This document shows positions 49,081-61,800 of a DNA stretch of 64,000 nucleotides, piece after piece. The notes under the pieces are model-generated. The model had not been told where the DNA came from and did no database searches. It saw only the letters and a list, made by a program, of their open reading frames with translations. The stretch lies in NCBI RefSeq assembly GCF_047495875.1, contig NC_092465.1:4798160-4862159 (forward strand), in the 5' to 3' direction. The translations under genes and the position numbers were made by a program. This stretch comes from Pithys albifrons albifrons. Lineage: Eukaryota > Chordata > Aves > Passeriformes > Thamnophilidae. How positions within the stretch are numbered: the first letter of the stretch is position 1; every line of letters starts with the position of its first letter.

Positions 49081-50035
49081 AAAAGAAAAAAAAATCAGTC
49101 AATTTTTTTAGTGTTATGTTTTTTTCAGTGTCAGAATGTTCATGCTTTGTCCTAGTAGGTAAATAGAGCTTAAAAAAGAAATGCATAACAATGTCCTTAA
49201 TTGGTGGCAAAATGTGACATTTTACTAATGAAGTAAAGGTGACTCCCAGGATGTGTTTACTGATGAGACAGCACCATGTGCTGTGGCCCACTGGAAAATT
49301 ATATGTTAAAGCTGTACCTGTCCTTTAGCTTTCAACCCAGTCCTGCCAATTCTTATCTTGTTTCTTTTCATTTTGGTTGGAAAAGTGTAGTGTGATGTTC
49401 ACTGCAGAGTGTTTGCTCCAGCACTCTGAATGTATGATTATAGAAAAAGATTGCTGGGTACCTTTAAAAACCCTGCAGATTAAAATGAAAATAAGAAAAA
49501 AAAAAGAACAAAACTATGTAAGAGTTCAAAGAGAATATGTAAAGCATAGGCTCAGCATCATTAAAAAATCAAAATAGACAGTCTTTAAATCCAACAAAAT
49601 TTTTTCTGAAAGGATGTTCCCTCTGATGCAAAATACTTTCTTTAGAAGACTAAAATCTAAGGGGATTCATGATGGGAGGTGAATCAAACCAACAGGAAGA
49701 CAAACAATAGATTGACAAAAGCAATCAAAGGAACAGTAGGCAAAATAAGAAAAGTAAGAGGAGTATTTTGACATCTTGATCTTAAGGAAATCTCTTCCTA
49801 GTCATCCTGTTGTCTTGAACTTGAAGGCAAGAGCTGATCCTGCTGATACACATCTCCACTAGCCAGATCATTGCTGTCAAGGACAAAAAGGAGAACTGTT
49901 TGAAGTGTCATTTTTCCTTTGCCACATGCATGGTAACGTGATGCCCAGCCCACAGAGGAGTATTTCAGTGTAGTTCAAGAAACCCATACATATGGCTGAA
50001 TTTATTTAATTGGTTGACTCCATTATTGCTTCATT
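49081..50035. other. Intron 1, nothing recognised
   Basis: AT-rich intron with short A runs near 49085 and 49496. The stretch before 50036 may include unrecognised degraded CR1 sequence. Confidence 0.45.
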
Positions 50036-51262
50036 AGGAATCACTTCCTTTGACTGGCTGGCAATGATGCAGGTGACCCTTTTGGCTGCCAGGTCACACT
50101 GTTAACTGGCATTCAATTTGCCATTGAGCAGGACCCCCAGGTCCTTCTCCACAGTGCTTCTCCCCAGTATCTCATTCCCCATTTTTGACATCCAGAGTTA
50201 CCCTGTCCCCTGTGCAGAATCCAGCACTTGTCTTTGTTAAACTTGGTCTGTTGGTGATTGCCTTGCACAAACTCAGGGTCGACTGGGATTTTATCTTTCC
50301 CACAGCCAATGTTATTTCTTTTGCTATTAACATATTTAAATAATCTCATTTCATTGCTTGCCACAGTTCTGGCCAACTTCAACTCTAGGTGAGCTTTGGC
50401 TATACCAATTTTCTCCCTAGAGTTGGAAGCAGCATCTCTATAGTCCTCCCATGTCACCTGACCTTGCTTCCCCTGGCTACACACTTGCCTTCTTTTGCCT
50501 TAGCTCCAGAAGAAGATCCCTACTCAGCCAAGCTGACCTTCTGCTTTGTCTGCTTGTCTTCTGACATTTTGGAAGGGCTTTACTTTGTGCCCTTAGGAGG
50601 TGATGCTTAAAAATTGACCAGTACTCAAAGATTCCAGCAAAAAGGTTTTCCCAGAGGTCCTTACTAACTCATTCCTTGAGCAGCCTGAAGCCTGCTCTCT
50701 GCATGTCCAGGTTTTTCTGGCACTTTTCCCCCTTGCCACCAGATTTCAAACTCGATTGCTTCATGAGCACTGTGACACAATGACCACGAATCTCCACTCA
50801 GAAGACCCCCTGTGTTAACAAGCAACAAATCAAGGAGAGAATCTTTCCTAGTCAGTTCCCTCAGTACCTGTACCACAAAGTCATCATTCAGTTGTTCTAA
50901 GAATGTCTTGGTTCAGTTAGTACAAGCTGTGTGGTATTCCCAGTTAACAAGTTGAATTTTCCCATAAGGAAAAGGGCAGTTGATTTGCAGGTGACCCTTA
51001 GTTCCTTAAAAAGAAATCATTGGTGTCATCATTCTGGACTAAGTGGTCTGTAGTGGACTCCTATGGTAACATCCACATTATTTGTTTGTCCCTTAATCCT
51101 TACCCAGAGATTGTCAACTGTGCCATTGCCAGCTCTAAGCTCCCTACATTCCAGTCCCTCCATCACATACAGCACCACTCCCCTGCCACCATATTTATGG
51201 AAGAAATTGAGTGACTGCTGAGCTGCTATTTTCATAAAACTGTAGTCACAAGGATCAAGCAT
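50036..51262 (-). mobile_element. CR1 LINE ORF2 fragment, internally deleted, inactive
   Basis: Read on the minus strand this encodes broken pieces of CR1 ORF2 in order. The endonuclease C-terminal part has GGRGVVLYVMEGLECRELRA, LWVRIKGQTN and VHYRPLSPE near 51200-51029. Further endonuclease sequence has DDFVVQVLRELTRKDSLLDL near 50890-50820. The linker before the reverse transcriptase has AHLELKLARTVASNEMRLFK near 50400-50330. The sequence then jumps to a late 3' part of the ORF (CWILHRGQGN, then a degraded LEKDLGVLLN-like segment near 50220-50120). The catalytic reverse-transcriptase core with the YxDD box is absent, so there is a large internal deletion as well as frameshifts and stops. 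The 5' end and the 3' UTR are missing. The limits are approximate. It is a dead fossil with no predicted product. Confidence 0.88.
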
Positions 51263-54200
51263 GACAGTGACAGATGTACACGTAACTTTGCAAAATTTTC
51301 AGAAGATAAATTCGCTGAAAAAGAGCTAAGACACCTTTTGTTAAGGCACTTAAAATTTGAAAGACAGATTTGCAAATACTTGCTGTTGGCTTGCTCTGAG
51401 AATCAAGGATCCTGCTGAGCACTAAGAATTTCTGAAAATCAATGAATTTTTTGTGTGCAGAAGGTCAGATGTGTTTCTAAAATACAGAGATGTACAATTA
51501 AAATATTACAGTGCATATGTGCCTTGTTTAAAAGATCTCTTTGTGACAGATTGTTATTCCCCTCCATCTATCAAGCAGTTAATTTTAAATCCTAAGGAAA
51601 CACATATCCATATGTATGTTACTCTGGAAAGTTGTTATGTTGCTTTGAGCATATCAACACATATTTTTAATGCTGTTTCTGCTTCTGTTTTCATGTCAAG
51701 TAGCTTTCAGAGCCATTGTTATCTTTTATGCTATTTACAAAGTTACCTCTTTGCTGTTCTACAGTACAGCTCATGGAGTTTTATATTTCAACCTTTTTTT
51801 CTCTTTTTCTCCCCTAGACATTCTAGTGCTCTGTTCTTATACCCCAAACCAGTTGACTTTTCCTGCATTAACCTGGATCACTGGATTCCCAACCCGATTC
51901 TCTTGCTCTGAAGCATGGATTTTTGGAAATCTACTCTAAAGCTTAGCATATGAATTCATGCATAGGTACCAGAATAAGTAATTTGATCATCAATATTGCA
52001 AAGCTCTCTGCACTTCCCACAATGCCAGACAAGAGCTGTGCATTATTTGGGGTTGGTGGATGGGGTGGATGGTTTCTAGTTTTCCAGGTTCTCACTTTTG
52101 CTGGACAGTGGACTTAGGCAATCTGTCTGTTGGTCTGTCTGGAAGGGTACCTGCAGTATCAGATGATGTTGCAATGTTTGATGACAAATTTTCAGCGTAT
52201 CATGGACCCGACTGCTGGCACTATGTCCTAGAAATCCTGCAGAGTCTCATTTTTATGTTGGCAGAATTAACAGTTACTCAACCACTGACTGCCAATGCTC
52301 TTCAAATTTTCTTAAAAGTTGTGAATCATCAGTGTAATAATTAGTAAAAAAGCTCATTTAAAAAAAGAAAAAGAACTGAAGGCTTTCCCAGTCTGCTTCA
52401 GAGAGAGCAGCAGAGCAGAGATGGTTCATCCCAAAGCTGACATCACCATGGTGTGGTTGGTAACATATGCCTGGTCTCATTAAAAAAATCAAACAGACAA
52501 ACAAAAAAAATACCCAACAAAAGGCAAGAATCCCCCATTATGTAATGTGCATGTTTAAATGAAAAGTTAATTTGGTGGTTTGAACGTTGCCCCTTAGCAG
52601 GGAGGGCTGGATAAAGAACAGTAGTGTTTCCACCTGTGTTTGGGAGGAGACTTTCTCTGCTTTTGGTGAGATTAGGAAACAGTAATGGAACTTCCAACTA
52701 AGAACCAAACTTTGACCATGAAACAAAGTTCAGTGGTTGTGCTGGTGCCCAGAGAGGCTGTGATATCTCCATTCTTATTCAGCACTACACCTGACCAGCT
52801 CCAATGCAAACAGCTCTAACACTGAATTTAATTCCACTTTGGATCTGTACCAGGACCTTTGGTGCTCTATCCCAACTTACAGTAGTGTATAATTTTGAAA
52901 ACAAGTGAGTCCAACAGTATTACAGTCTTAGAAGATTTTGAACTGCCTTCACTGTGAAGTACTTAAAAAAGAAAGGAATTTTTACCAGCCACTGAGAAAT
53001 GCAGGAGTTGTGAAAGAAGCCTTTAAACTTACCTAAAATTGATCCAAAACAGTGAGCTCCTTGAAGAGGCAGTCTCATAGTTAAGGCCAGATATACACAT
53101 ATAATACAGTTATCCTAAATCATGGTTTATTTGAAAAAGATTTGTGAAAACTATGGTATGCGAGCAAGCCATTATTGTTATGTAGCACAAAATATCAAAA
53201 GTTCAAGAAAGAGTCACTATGTAAATTTGCAAAAGAAATTTTCAGAATACAAAAGGCTTTCCTTTTGAAAGTCTCTTTTGTCTGTGGAAGTGTTTCTAAT
53301 CTGTACAGCAATTGCTGATGATGGCATTTTAAAGTCAACTGCAGAGGTGGGTTTTCACTGAAACCCAACTTTTGAGTTGCAAAACTGGTTAAGATGAATA
53401 TGATAACTGTCTTGATAAGGTGGAGAAAGACAGGTTTTGCTTTGCACAGTGACACTGATCCTTCTAGGGTATTGGACAAAAATGTCTGAGCTTTGCCAAC
53501 ACAAAAAGAGATGGAAAAAAAGAAGACTGGCAGGAGAAGTTCAGCTTCTGGATGGTATCTTGAGCCTGGCTTAGTCTGAAGTGGTGTTGGTCCTCAGGGA
53601 CAGGCACCCTTGACTTTGACTTGCCAAGACTCCGAATGGGAAGGAAAGGACATGGTGTACTGGCTGTTTATTACAGGCTGTATAACAGTGTTTATCTTGT
53701 TGCATTTGGACAGCAAATACTAAAGAGTCTCTCCAACCTTCTAATTGGATGAGTGGCAGTAATTAACTTGAGGTTTAATGGAGTGGGGGAAGGGGAGAGA
53801 CATAAAAAGAGAAATTGGAAAATAAAAACAAACAGTTCTGAAACCGTGCTTGGCAGGGCCAACAAGTTACTCAAAAGCTGGTGGATGGTAATTTTGTTCA
53901 GTTGAAGGGTCTGCTTTACACACCACAAGCTTTAGAAGGAGGAAATTCTTTTCTGGGAATGGACAGGAATGTGGGAAAATGTCTATAAATGATAACAATA
54001 GAGGACAAAAGAGCTAGTGAGAGAGGCAAATTTTAATAAATGTTTCTCTGAAAACTCATAGAGGTTAAGAAGTATCAGCTTTTGATCTTCTAGAATAGTC
54101 TGTATATAATATATATAGTCTGGAATAGCAGCAACCTTGTTTTGACTTCTTGCTTTCTTCTTATTTTAGGTTAAAAAGTTAGAAATTAATTTATCTCATA

Positions 54201-55642
54201 ATTAGTAAGTCTAATTACAGAATCCATCTGTTTGAAAATGTTTATTCCCTTGTTTAGATAATCCTATTACAATTTATAATTCTAATGGTCATGGGAAAAC
54301 ATTAAAATATTCATCCAAATATCAGAAATACTTTCTGACAATCAGAAATAATTGTATAAAATGGTCCTGTTTAACGAGTGATAGCCTTATCCCACCTATA
54401 TGGAAGTGACTCTTCCTCTGATTTCCTCATTTTGATCCTGTAATCTCCTGTGAACAGGTTTTATTTTCTATTGGGCAATATGGAAATTCACAGGAATGCC
54501 ACTTTGTCAGTGATTTCGTATGTTCATCCAGAAGATTAAACAAGTTCAGGATTAAAGTTTCTGACTGCACTTTAGGTCAATTCCTTGATTTAACTTAATT
54601 CAAGCTACAGTAACATGAATTCCTGCATGTATGAAAAAGCTTTGTGAAGCATAACACGTCTGTGGACCTTTCTATAACTGTAGCAAGGAAAATCAGGTGA
54701 GCTGGACCCAGCAAGGGCAAAACTCCGGGCTAAGCAGTCAGCTTGCAATAAAAGTAAGAAAAGTAAAGGCTGTGTAAATTAATTGCTGGAGTGGCACAAT
54801 GTCCTTTTTGAAGGTGCAGAGGAGAAGTGTGAAGGACAAGAGTGACTCAGGTGAGATTTTATAAATCACAAACTTTAGGCATTCAGTTCCTTCTCAGATT
54901 CTGATAAACACTACTCCCAACCAAACCACTGTGCCTTCAATATTCATGAATGAAAAGCCATTTTTTTAAGTCTAATCCAAAGAAAGTTTTCCCAGTACTG
55001 AGATGACCCTTTGGAATTTGAAAGTTTTGGGTGAACAGGTAAGTTTTGAGAGCTGGTAAAACAACAGAAAAGTGAGTAAATGTCAACCCCCTCATAACCA
55101 ACGTGGTTTCCATAGGAACACAGATGTGTGGCTCCTGTGCATAACAGATTTAGCAGTTTGATTGCATGTTTGTTCTGACCTTACAATTGAAAAAGGCCAT
55201 TTGAGAATTCTAGCATTTGAGGTTCCTAACAAGGATGTTATGCTAATGGTTCTAGAAATATCCCCAAACCCCAGTGTTAAAGTTCATAGCAGTAAATGAC
55301 TCACAAAGAATCTGAAGCACAAATTGTTAAATGACTGAGTTCCATATTACGATCAACAAAGTGCTTTATTGATGGTTAACACAAAGAAAATGTGCATGGA
55401 CATGTCCTTTAATGTGTGTCATGGTCATTTTGGAAACCAAAGCTGAAGGGACAATAACCTTTATCACCCAGTAAGTGCTGTGTTTTCATAGGTTGCCTTG
55501 AGGCTCAGTGAGCCCTAACTGGATTTGTGGTAGCTCAGCTTTGTGGTCTCTGCAGCCTCTCCTGATGCTGTTGCTCCTCTCCTTACCAAACTAAACATTA
55601 AAAACAAGCAAAGAATATCTCTCAAGGCAAAAGATCCATTTT
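51263..55642. other. Intron 1, nothing recognised
   Basis: AT-rich intron between the two CR1 fragments. A consensus donor (CAG|GTAAGT at 55039) exists, but the matching upstream acceptor is poor. The 152-codon plus-strand frame at 51453-51911 is hydrophobic low-information sequence without a domain. Confidence 0.45.
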
Positions 55643-55800
55643 ATAGAACCACAGAATAGCTTGTGTTGGAAGGGACCTTAAAGATAATCTTCTTCCAAGC
55701 CTCTGCCATGGACAGGGGCAGATTCCACTATGCCAGGTTGCTCAAAGCCCCATCCAGACTGGTCTTGAACATTTCCAGGGATGGGGCAGCCACAGCTCTG
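55643..55800 (-). mobile_element. CR1 LINE 3' tail fragment (antisense)
   Basis: Reverse complement of a CR1 3' UTR: ATAGAACCACAGAATAGCTT, then TTGGAAGGGACCTTAAAGAT and CAGGTTGCTCAAAGCCCCAT, running to about 55800. It is about 158 bp and 5'-truncated, and it ends at the terminal octamer-like repeats on its 3' side (55643). Confidence 0.92.
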
Positions 55801-58800
55801 TAGAGGTGTAATTAATTCCATAAAAACTTTTGGAATATAATTGATTGCAGTTAACTTTTTGATTAATGTGAAACATTGCAGTGTCCAATAACTTGGCTGA
55901 TCAGGCTGAGCTTTGTAGCCTAATGAGTCGAGTCTGCATGAAACTTTCTAATCTGCATAAAGGTCGACCAGTCAAAAACTTTAGCTTCCCCTAATTTAAC
56001 ACATTGAAATGTTCATGTTGATGAAAAAACTTTCTGTTCTAACTCAAGTGGCCTTGCTTTTTGATTTTTTCTGCTGAGATTCAAAGTCACAACCTGAGCA
56101 GTGGCCCCTCTGTTGTGGCACTGCGCCTCAGCAGGTGCCAGTGGCACTTGGTCGCCTCGGAGATGCCATGCCATGACTTATGTCTCTTATTTCTGCTGTA
56201 GTTATAAGGAGCATCTAAATTGGAACATAAATTGTCCCCAGTTAATTATTTCATTAAATGAGCAATGTGGACTGCTAAGTATTACTATTCCCATTTTACA
56301 ATTGAAGAAATGCAGTTAGCAATGTCTCAGTGATACAGATGTGAATATTTAGTTGCATATCTGCACTCTCATGAGTATCATAAATAAGACCAAAATCTGG
56401 CGTGTTTCAACTGTTCTAGTCATTGAAAAGAGACAGATAATGAAGATAAATTTGTGCATATGCTGTACTTGTTCTGAATGTACAATTGCTGCTCATTTCC
56501 GTGAGAATCAAAGGCAAGGTCTGAACTCTGGCTACTGAATGCTCCAGGATAATTAGCAAGCCCCAAAAATGAATCCCAGTATGGGATTTAGTAATACTGC
56601 TGGTCTCTTTGTTGTAGCAAGCTCAGGTGCTCTAACAGAGACCTCCACATTTAGAAAGCCTTTTTCATCTGGCACATGATTTTTTTGGAGATAAGGATAC
56701 ACATTACAATCTGTTGGTATTTTTCAGGGATTTGTCTTTTTTTTTTCTTCTGAAAAAAACTGTTTTGTTGCATTCACTTCTTTTCACAAGATGTATGTTA
56801 CCTTTCAGAACAGTGGGAGTATGGAACTGGGTGTTTGTTAGCAGTTCCTTACATTCACAGTTTCTTGTTAAGTTTAATGATTTTTGAGTTTTAACACGTC
56901 TGAATGAAGCATGAAGGACACTGAGTTCTCAGGTGGGTCTGGGGCTGCTTTTAGAGTACTTCAGTTGTGAAAGAAAGAGATTCCACCAGCTTTAAATTTC
57001 ACAAATTGACTTATTAAAATACTTTATTTTGGCTCATTAAATCACCTTGCAGTGCAAAACCAGAATGTAAATTACTGGTGCAAAATGAGACTAGTGTCAG
57101 CAATTTTTTTTCCCCTGGTATGCAGTGTTGTTCCAGATCCAAATTTTCTTTCAGGCATTCCATGCTCAGTAGGAGTGGCATTGCCAAAACACCTCTGTGG
57201 GATGGGCTTATCATTTCCTTCTCTAGTGTGTATGGAGTGAAAGGACTACTTAAGCATAACATGATCTTATTATTCATTGCACCACATGATGATGTTATTA
57301 AAATATTCAAGGAATATAGAGCCTTTAGGCACACAAACACTTCAGTGCTGTAATTAGGTAGTTGAAGGTTTCTTCTTTACGTGACCTACCACCAGCACTG
57401 GGGCACTTGTGGGGCCTCTTAGGCACATGTAAACCTTCTCAGTTTATGGAGAGCAGAGTTCCTTGGCCAGATGTATTTGTTAGATCCTGCAGGGAGCTGA
57501 GGAAATCTATGTTTCAAATACCCTGTGCCCTGCAGAGAGAGCTTTCATGTAGGCACTTGCTGCAGATCTTGGAGAAAATGCTGAACTTTTAAGTGCTCAC
57601 CGGTGTGTGTCTCATCCAGCCCAAGGGAAATAATTGGGAAGTGTTTATAAAATACAGCCTTGCCATCAGCATTCGGAGGGGAATAGGAGAAAATGGGATC
57701 CTGTGGTGTGGCAACTGCACTCAGAATTGAAATAAAACAACTAAAGAAAGAAGATTTGTGTGATGTGTCGTAACTAGAAAGAATATCAGGTGCTGCAACA
57801 TCTGCAGGCTTGTTGTGGGATGAATGAGGAATATTTTTATTTCTTATTTTCTTATCATTACACCAGTCTTTTAAAAGCATTCCTGAAGAAGAATTGCTCA
57901 GCATTGGGAAGTCTTACAGCTTTTCTGCAGTCCATTTTGTATGAATATAGGATGTTATTTCACATTATTGAAATGGTTGTTGTTTTACCATCAAAACAGA
58001 CACATCGTGTACATCTGCCTATTAGCATGTGATTTACAAAATGGCATATAGAAATATGGTGATTTTATTCAACAGCAAGGGTCATATTTAAGTACAAAAT
58101 CTGTCAATACTTTGTGACCAGCGTAAGAGGATTTGCTTTAGGGCAGTTGTGTGGGGTTGATCTATATGAAAACACTCCTTATCTGTTATTTTCAGGCCCT
58201 GAATAAAGATGTGACCTCTTAAGTTAGTCTGGAAAGCAGAGAGTGAAGGGCTTGACCTGTGCTGTTTTGTGGGATGGAGTCTGAGTGCTGGTGTACTGTA
58301 TATCTTGTATGTTCTTCCACTTCAGGGCAATTTCCACAGAGTGAATCCTGCTTCTTCCTCCAGTTCCCTATGTGTAAATTAGGGGTAGCTCAAGGAAGCT
58401 GCAGGGTTTCACTGATGCCAGCTGAGTGCTCCTTTCCCTGAAATCTTCAGCGTTCACAGCTCCAGTAAAATTTTTCATGTATGCACTCTTCAGATTCCTG
58501 AAATAGAAATGATCACAGGCTGGTGCCCTCAGACCAGCCCTGCTGCCCGTGCTCAGAGTGGTTATGTTAATCACCATGAGAAGGATGCATTTCAGGAGAG
58601 AGCAGAAAAAAACATTTTTTTCTTATCATTTTTAGACAGCCTTTCAAGAAAGCTGCCTTCTTTCAAATGTCTGCACTGTGTAATCTTGGGTATTGTTCAA
58701 TATCAGATGGATCCAAGAAGGGGTGCTGGGTGATACCAAGAGTAGCTGCACCCTCTGAACATCTGGGAGGCTTCTGTATCTGCAGTGTGCAGGCCTCCAC

Positions 58801-61800
58801 CCTGCCAGGCAGAGCCTGTGCTGGAGAGGCATGATTTCCATGATTTCTAATGCAAAGTAAAGCAAATTCAGAAAAATGTTGCACAGCTTTCTCATGTCAT
58901 CCTTGCATCTTGCTTTTAGCCTAAATAAGACAGCTCTGATTTGGCATACACAGATGAATAGTGGGGTTTTATTCTTTGGGTATTTCCTTCCCCTACACCA
59001 TCTCTGGCCCAAGCAAAAATTGCTTGACAATAAAAACATCCCAACATACTAATGCTGTTGTCCCACATGCAGAGTTTAGAGTCCTGCATGGTTAAACCCA
59101 TTACCAAAACAACAGTGACTTAGGGCAAACCAAATTAGATGGGAAAAGGCAGTTTCCAAGTGTTTTTTTTTTAACCCTTGTGTTTGGTAAACTGATCAAA
59201 ATGCTCTTCCCAAGGAAGCTGATTCTCCCCTTGCCCATGGGATAGTGAGCAAAGGGGTCATGGCTGCTTCAGATGACACAAAGTATCTTTGGATTTGCCA
59301 GGGCCACAGAGACCCTTTTGCTTCTTCCTCAGTAATGTGTTTGCTTCAATGTCAGGCTTTGTGTGAGTAATGTTTGAAAGTATTGATATCTAAAAAGTAA
59401 GGGCAGTGATGTATGAAAGACAGCATTTTACAAACTCAAGAACATACATCTTCATGTTTAATCATAGACTCGGAATCCCAGACCCAAATGTGTTTATGGT
59501 TTGGGTTTTTTCCCCCTCTTTGCATACAATTATGATAAACCAAAATTTCTTTGGAAGGTATTGTATGAAATTCTTTAAAAGAGGGCAAAAGGGACTGTTT
59601 TGTGGCTCCATTGAAGTGTTGAAAGAACATAAACTTGGCTTTTATGATATTATCAATCAAATGCTTATTTTGGTGTCGTTGCTATCATCCAAGTCCTTGT
59701 TTGAAGAGGAAATCAGAAGGTCAAGATTTCGCAGACTGTTTTCTCCATGGGCCTCTTCTGTGTAGACGGGCTTTTTTATTCAAAGAATTGTTGCTGAAGT
59801 TTGAAAACAGTTTAGTACATAGCAATGGTGAAGGATCTCAAGGGGAAGGTTTTTAAAGGCCCAAATGGGCACAGAGCAGCTGTACCCTTTAGCAACTTTG
59901 GGAGTGTGCATTACTGAGTGGCAATGACTCTGCCCAGGTAACCTGCTGCCCTGGGCATGTGCCTGGCTGTCACCTGATGTGTTTTTCAGTGTCTTGCCCA
60001 GAATAATGCCTTTGAAGTCAGTGACACTCTGCTTTGAGTATATTTGAAATTACAAGCATAGGATCACTGTAAACATTTACCCATGTGATAGGAAGGAAAA
60101 TCCACTGTCTTCAAAGAGATGGTTAAAAAACAACGACGCTTCTTTTCTCTGACATCCCTTACAGGTGCAATGTCATGGTGCTGTTCTTCATTCAACTCCA
60201 CATCAAGTTAAAAGGAATCTATTTTAACAGTTTCCTTATATTTTATTCATAATTTCTTTATAATAGCTTTTAGACCATGTATACTTCTGTTACTTCTTCC
60301 ATCTCTTGGTGAATATTAGTAGTAGTATTTTTTATATTAATAGTGTGGCATTAAGTTGACCTGGGATAAATCAATGCCACACTATTTACTGCCTTCTTAT
60401 GCAAAGTACTGCATGTTCCCAGTGGCTTCTTTTACATGTCTAAAAGTTTGGATCTGCTGCTACACTATCAACTGATGTTTGGCTTTAAAGTGTGCTCTTT
60501 TTGTCTCAAATGTAATACTGTTCCTTTTGCAGTACAAAAGGACGATGATCTTTTCCCTGCAGTCCCTTCCCATAACACTGGAATGTAAAACTCACTGCCA
60601 GAGAAGGTACAAAGCAGCTGGCACTGAACAGAAAGGACACAAAAGATTGACCAGAATTCAAACTACCACAAAATGAAATGAAAATAATCTCCTATCAGAA
60701 GTATCTCAGAAGTACAGTTTCTTTTGAACAATGAAAACTAGCATTTTAAATTACATAATGGGCCTGAACAGAACCATGGAACATAAGAGAAAAATACGGA
60801 ACACTTAGGTCAGCTGAGCTCCTCTGAGCTTTTCTTGGCTAAAGGAAAGGCAATGGGAGATGAATGCACTCAGATTCTGTAAAAATAATCATGCTTTCTG
60901 CTATTTAATGCCTTTCACTGGAAGATCTCCAAATGTTTTTCTTTCAATAATAATTATGCACTGCAACTAATTTTAATAGCCCATTAAGGGTGACATTATT
61001 ATGTTCTTTTATAAGTGCTAGAAGCATGTTTTGGTTTGTTTTTTTTCCTTATTTGTCCTGGGATAGAAATATGGCAAATGGTAAATCTAAGAATAAAGTC
61101 AAGGTGTTTTCAGTCACTTTGGTATGAGAAAACAGGAGAAATTAATTTTCTTTCCCTTCAAGTTCAAATACTACAAATGTCACAGGCTGTGTGATCTAAG
61201 ATTTATCTTGTCATTTCCCAAAAGGGCTGTTTCCCTTCCTGGCAGGTGAGTGCCTGTAGTGGGCTGCTCCTCTGCCCTTTCCTGCCTGGGAGTGGTCTGC
61301 ATTTCACAGAAGCCAAAATCTCCCAAAGAGAAGTTGTACATAAATTCACCTGACTATATATATAAATCAATAAATTTGAAAAATCACCATAATCTGGGTA
61401 CCTGGTACCTTTTAAAATCATTAAACCATATAATAGGCAAAAGGAAATAAGAGGAAAATGAATTAGCAGTGAGGAAACTAGGTGGTTTTTTCACCTCTGA
61501 TTTTTAAGGGCTGAATTTAATAGAAGATCAATAGTGCTGGCAAGGGTCAGCTTTACTTTAGGAAGGTAATATATGCAATTCTTAACGTGGTCTTCTACAG
61601 CACCTCAACCATGACCATCAATACCCTGTGATTCCTGTAGTGCATCAGTTTGAAGCAAAAAATGCCAATCTGCTGTCTTGTGCAGTGATCTATGAGCAAA
61701 TCAATAATAATGGAATTTAGTCATCAAAAGATGTTGCAAGGTACTGTATGAACATTAATTAACCTTTAAAAATAAGTATGAAGACAGTAATCCTGTTCAG

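Noticed and set aside
51453..51911. 152-codon plus-strand frame with hydrophobic stretches
   Set aside because: T-rich DNA gives Phe/Leu/Ser-rich frames by default. No start context, no domain and no splice sites.
54971..55038. 68-nt segment between a weak acceptor and a consensus donor CAG|GTAAGT
   Set aside because: The acceptor tract is poor, and in the phase set by exon 1 it meets a stop at once.
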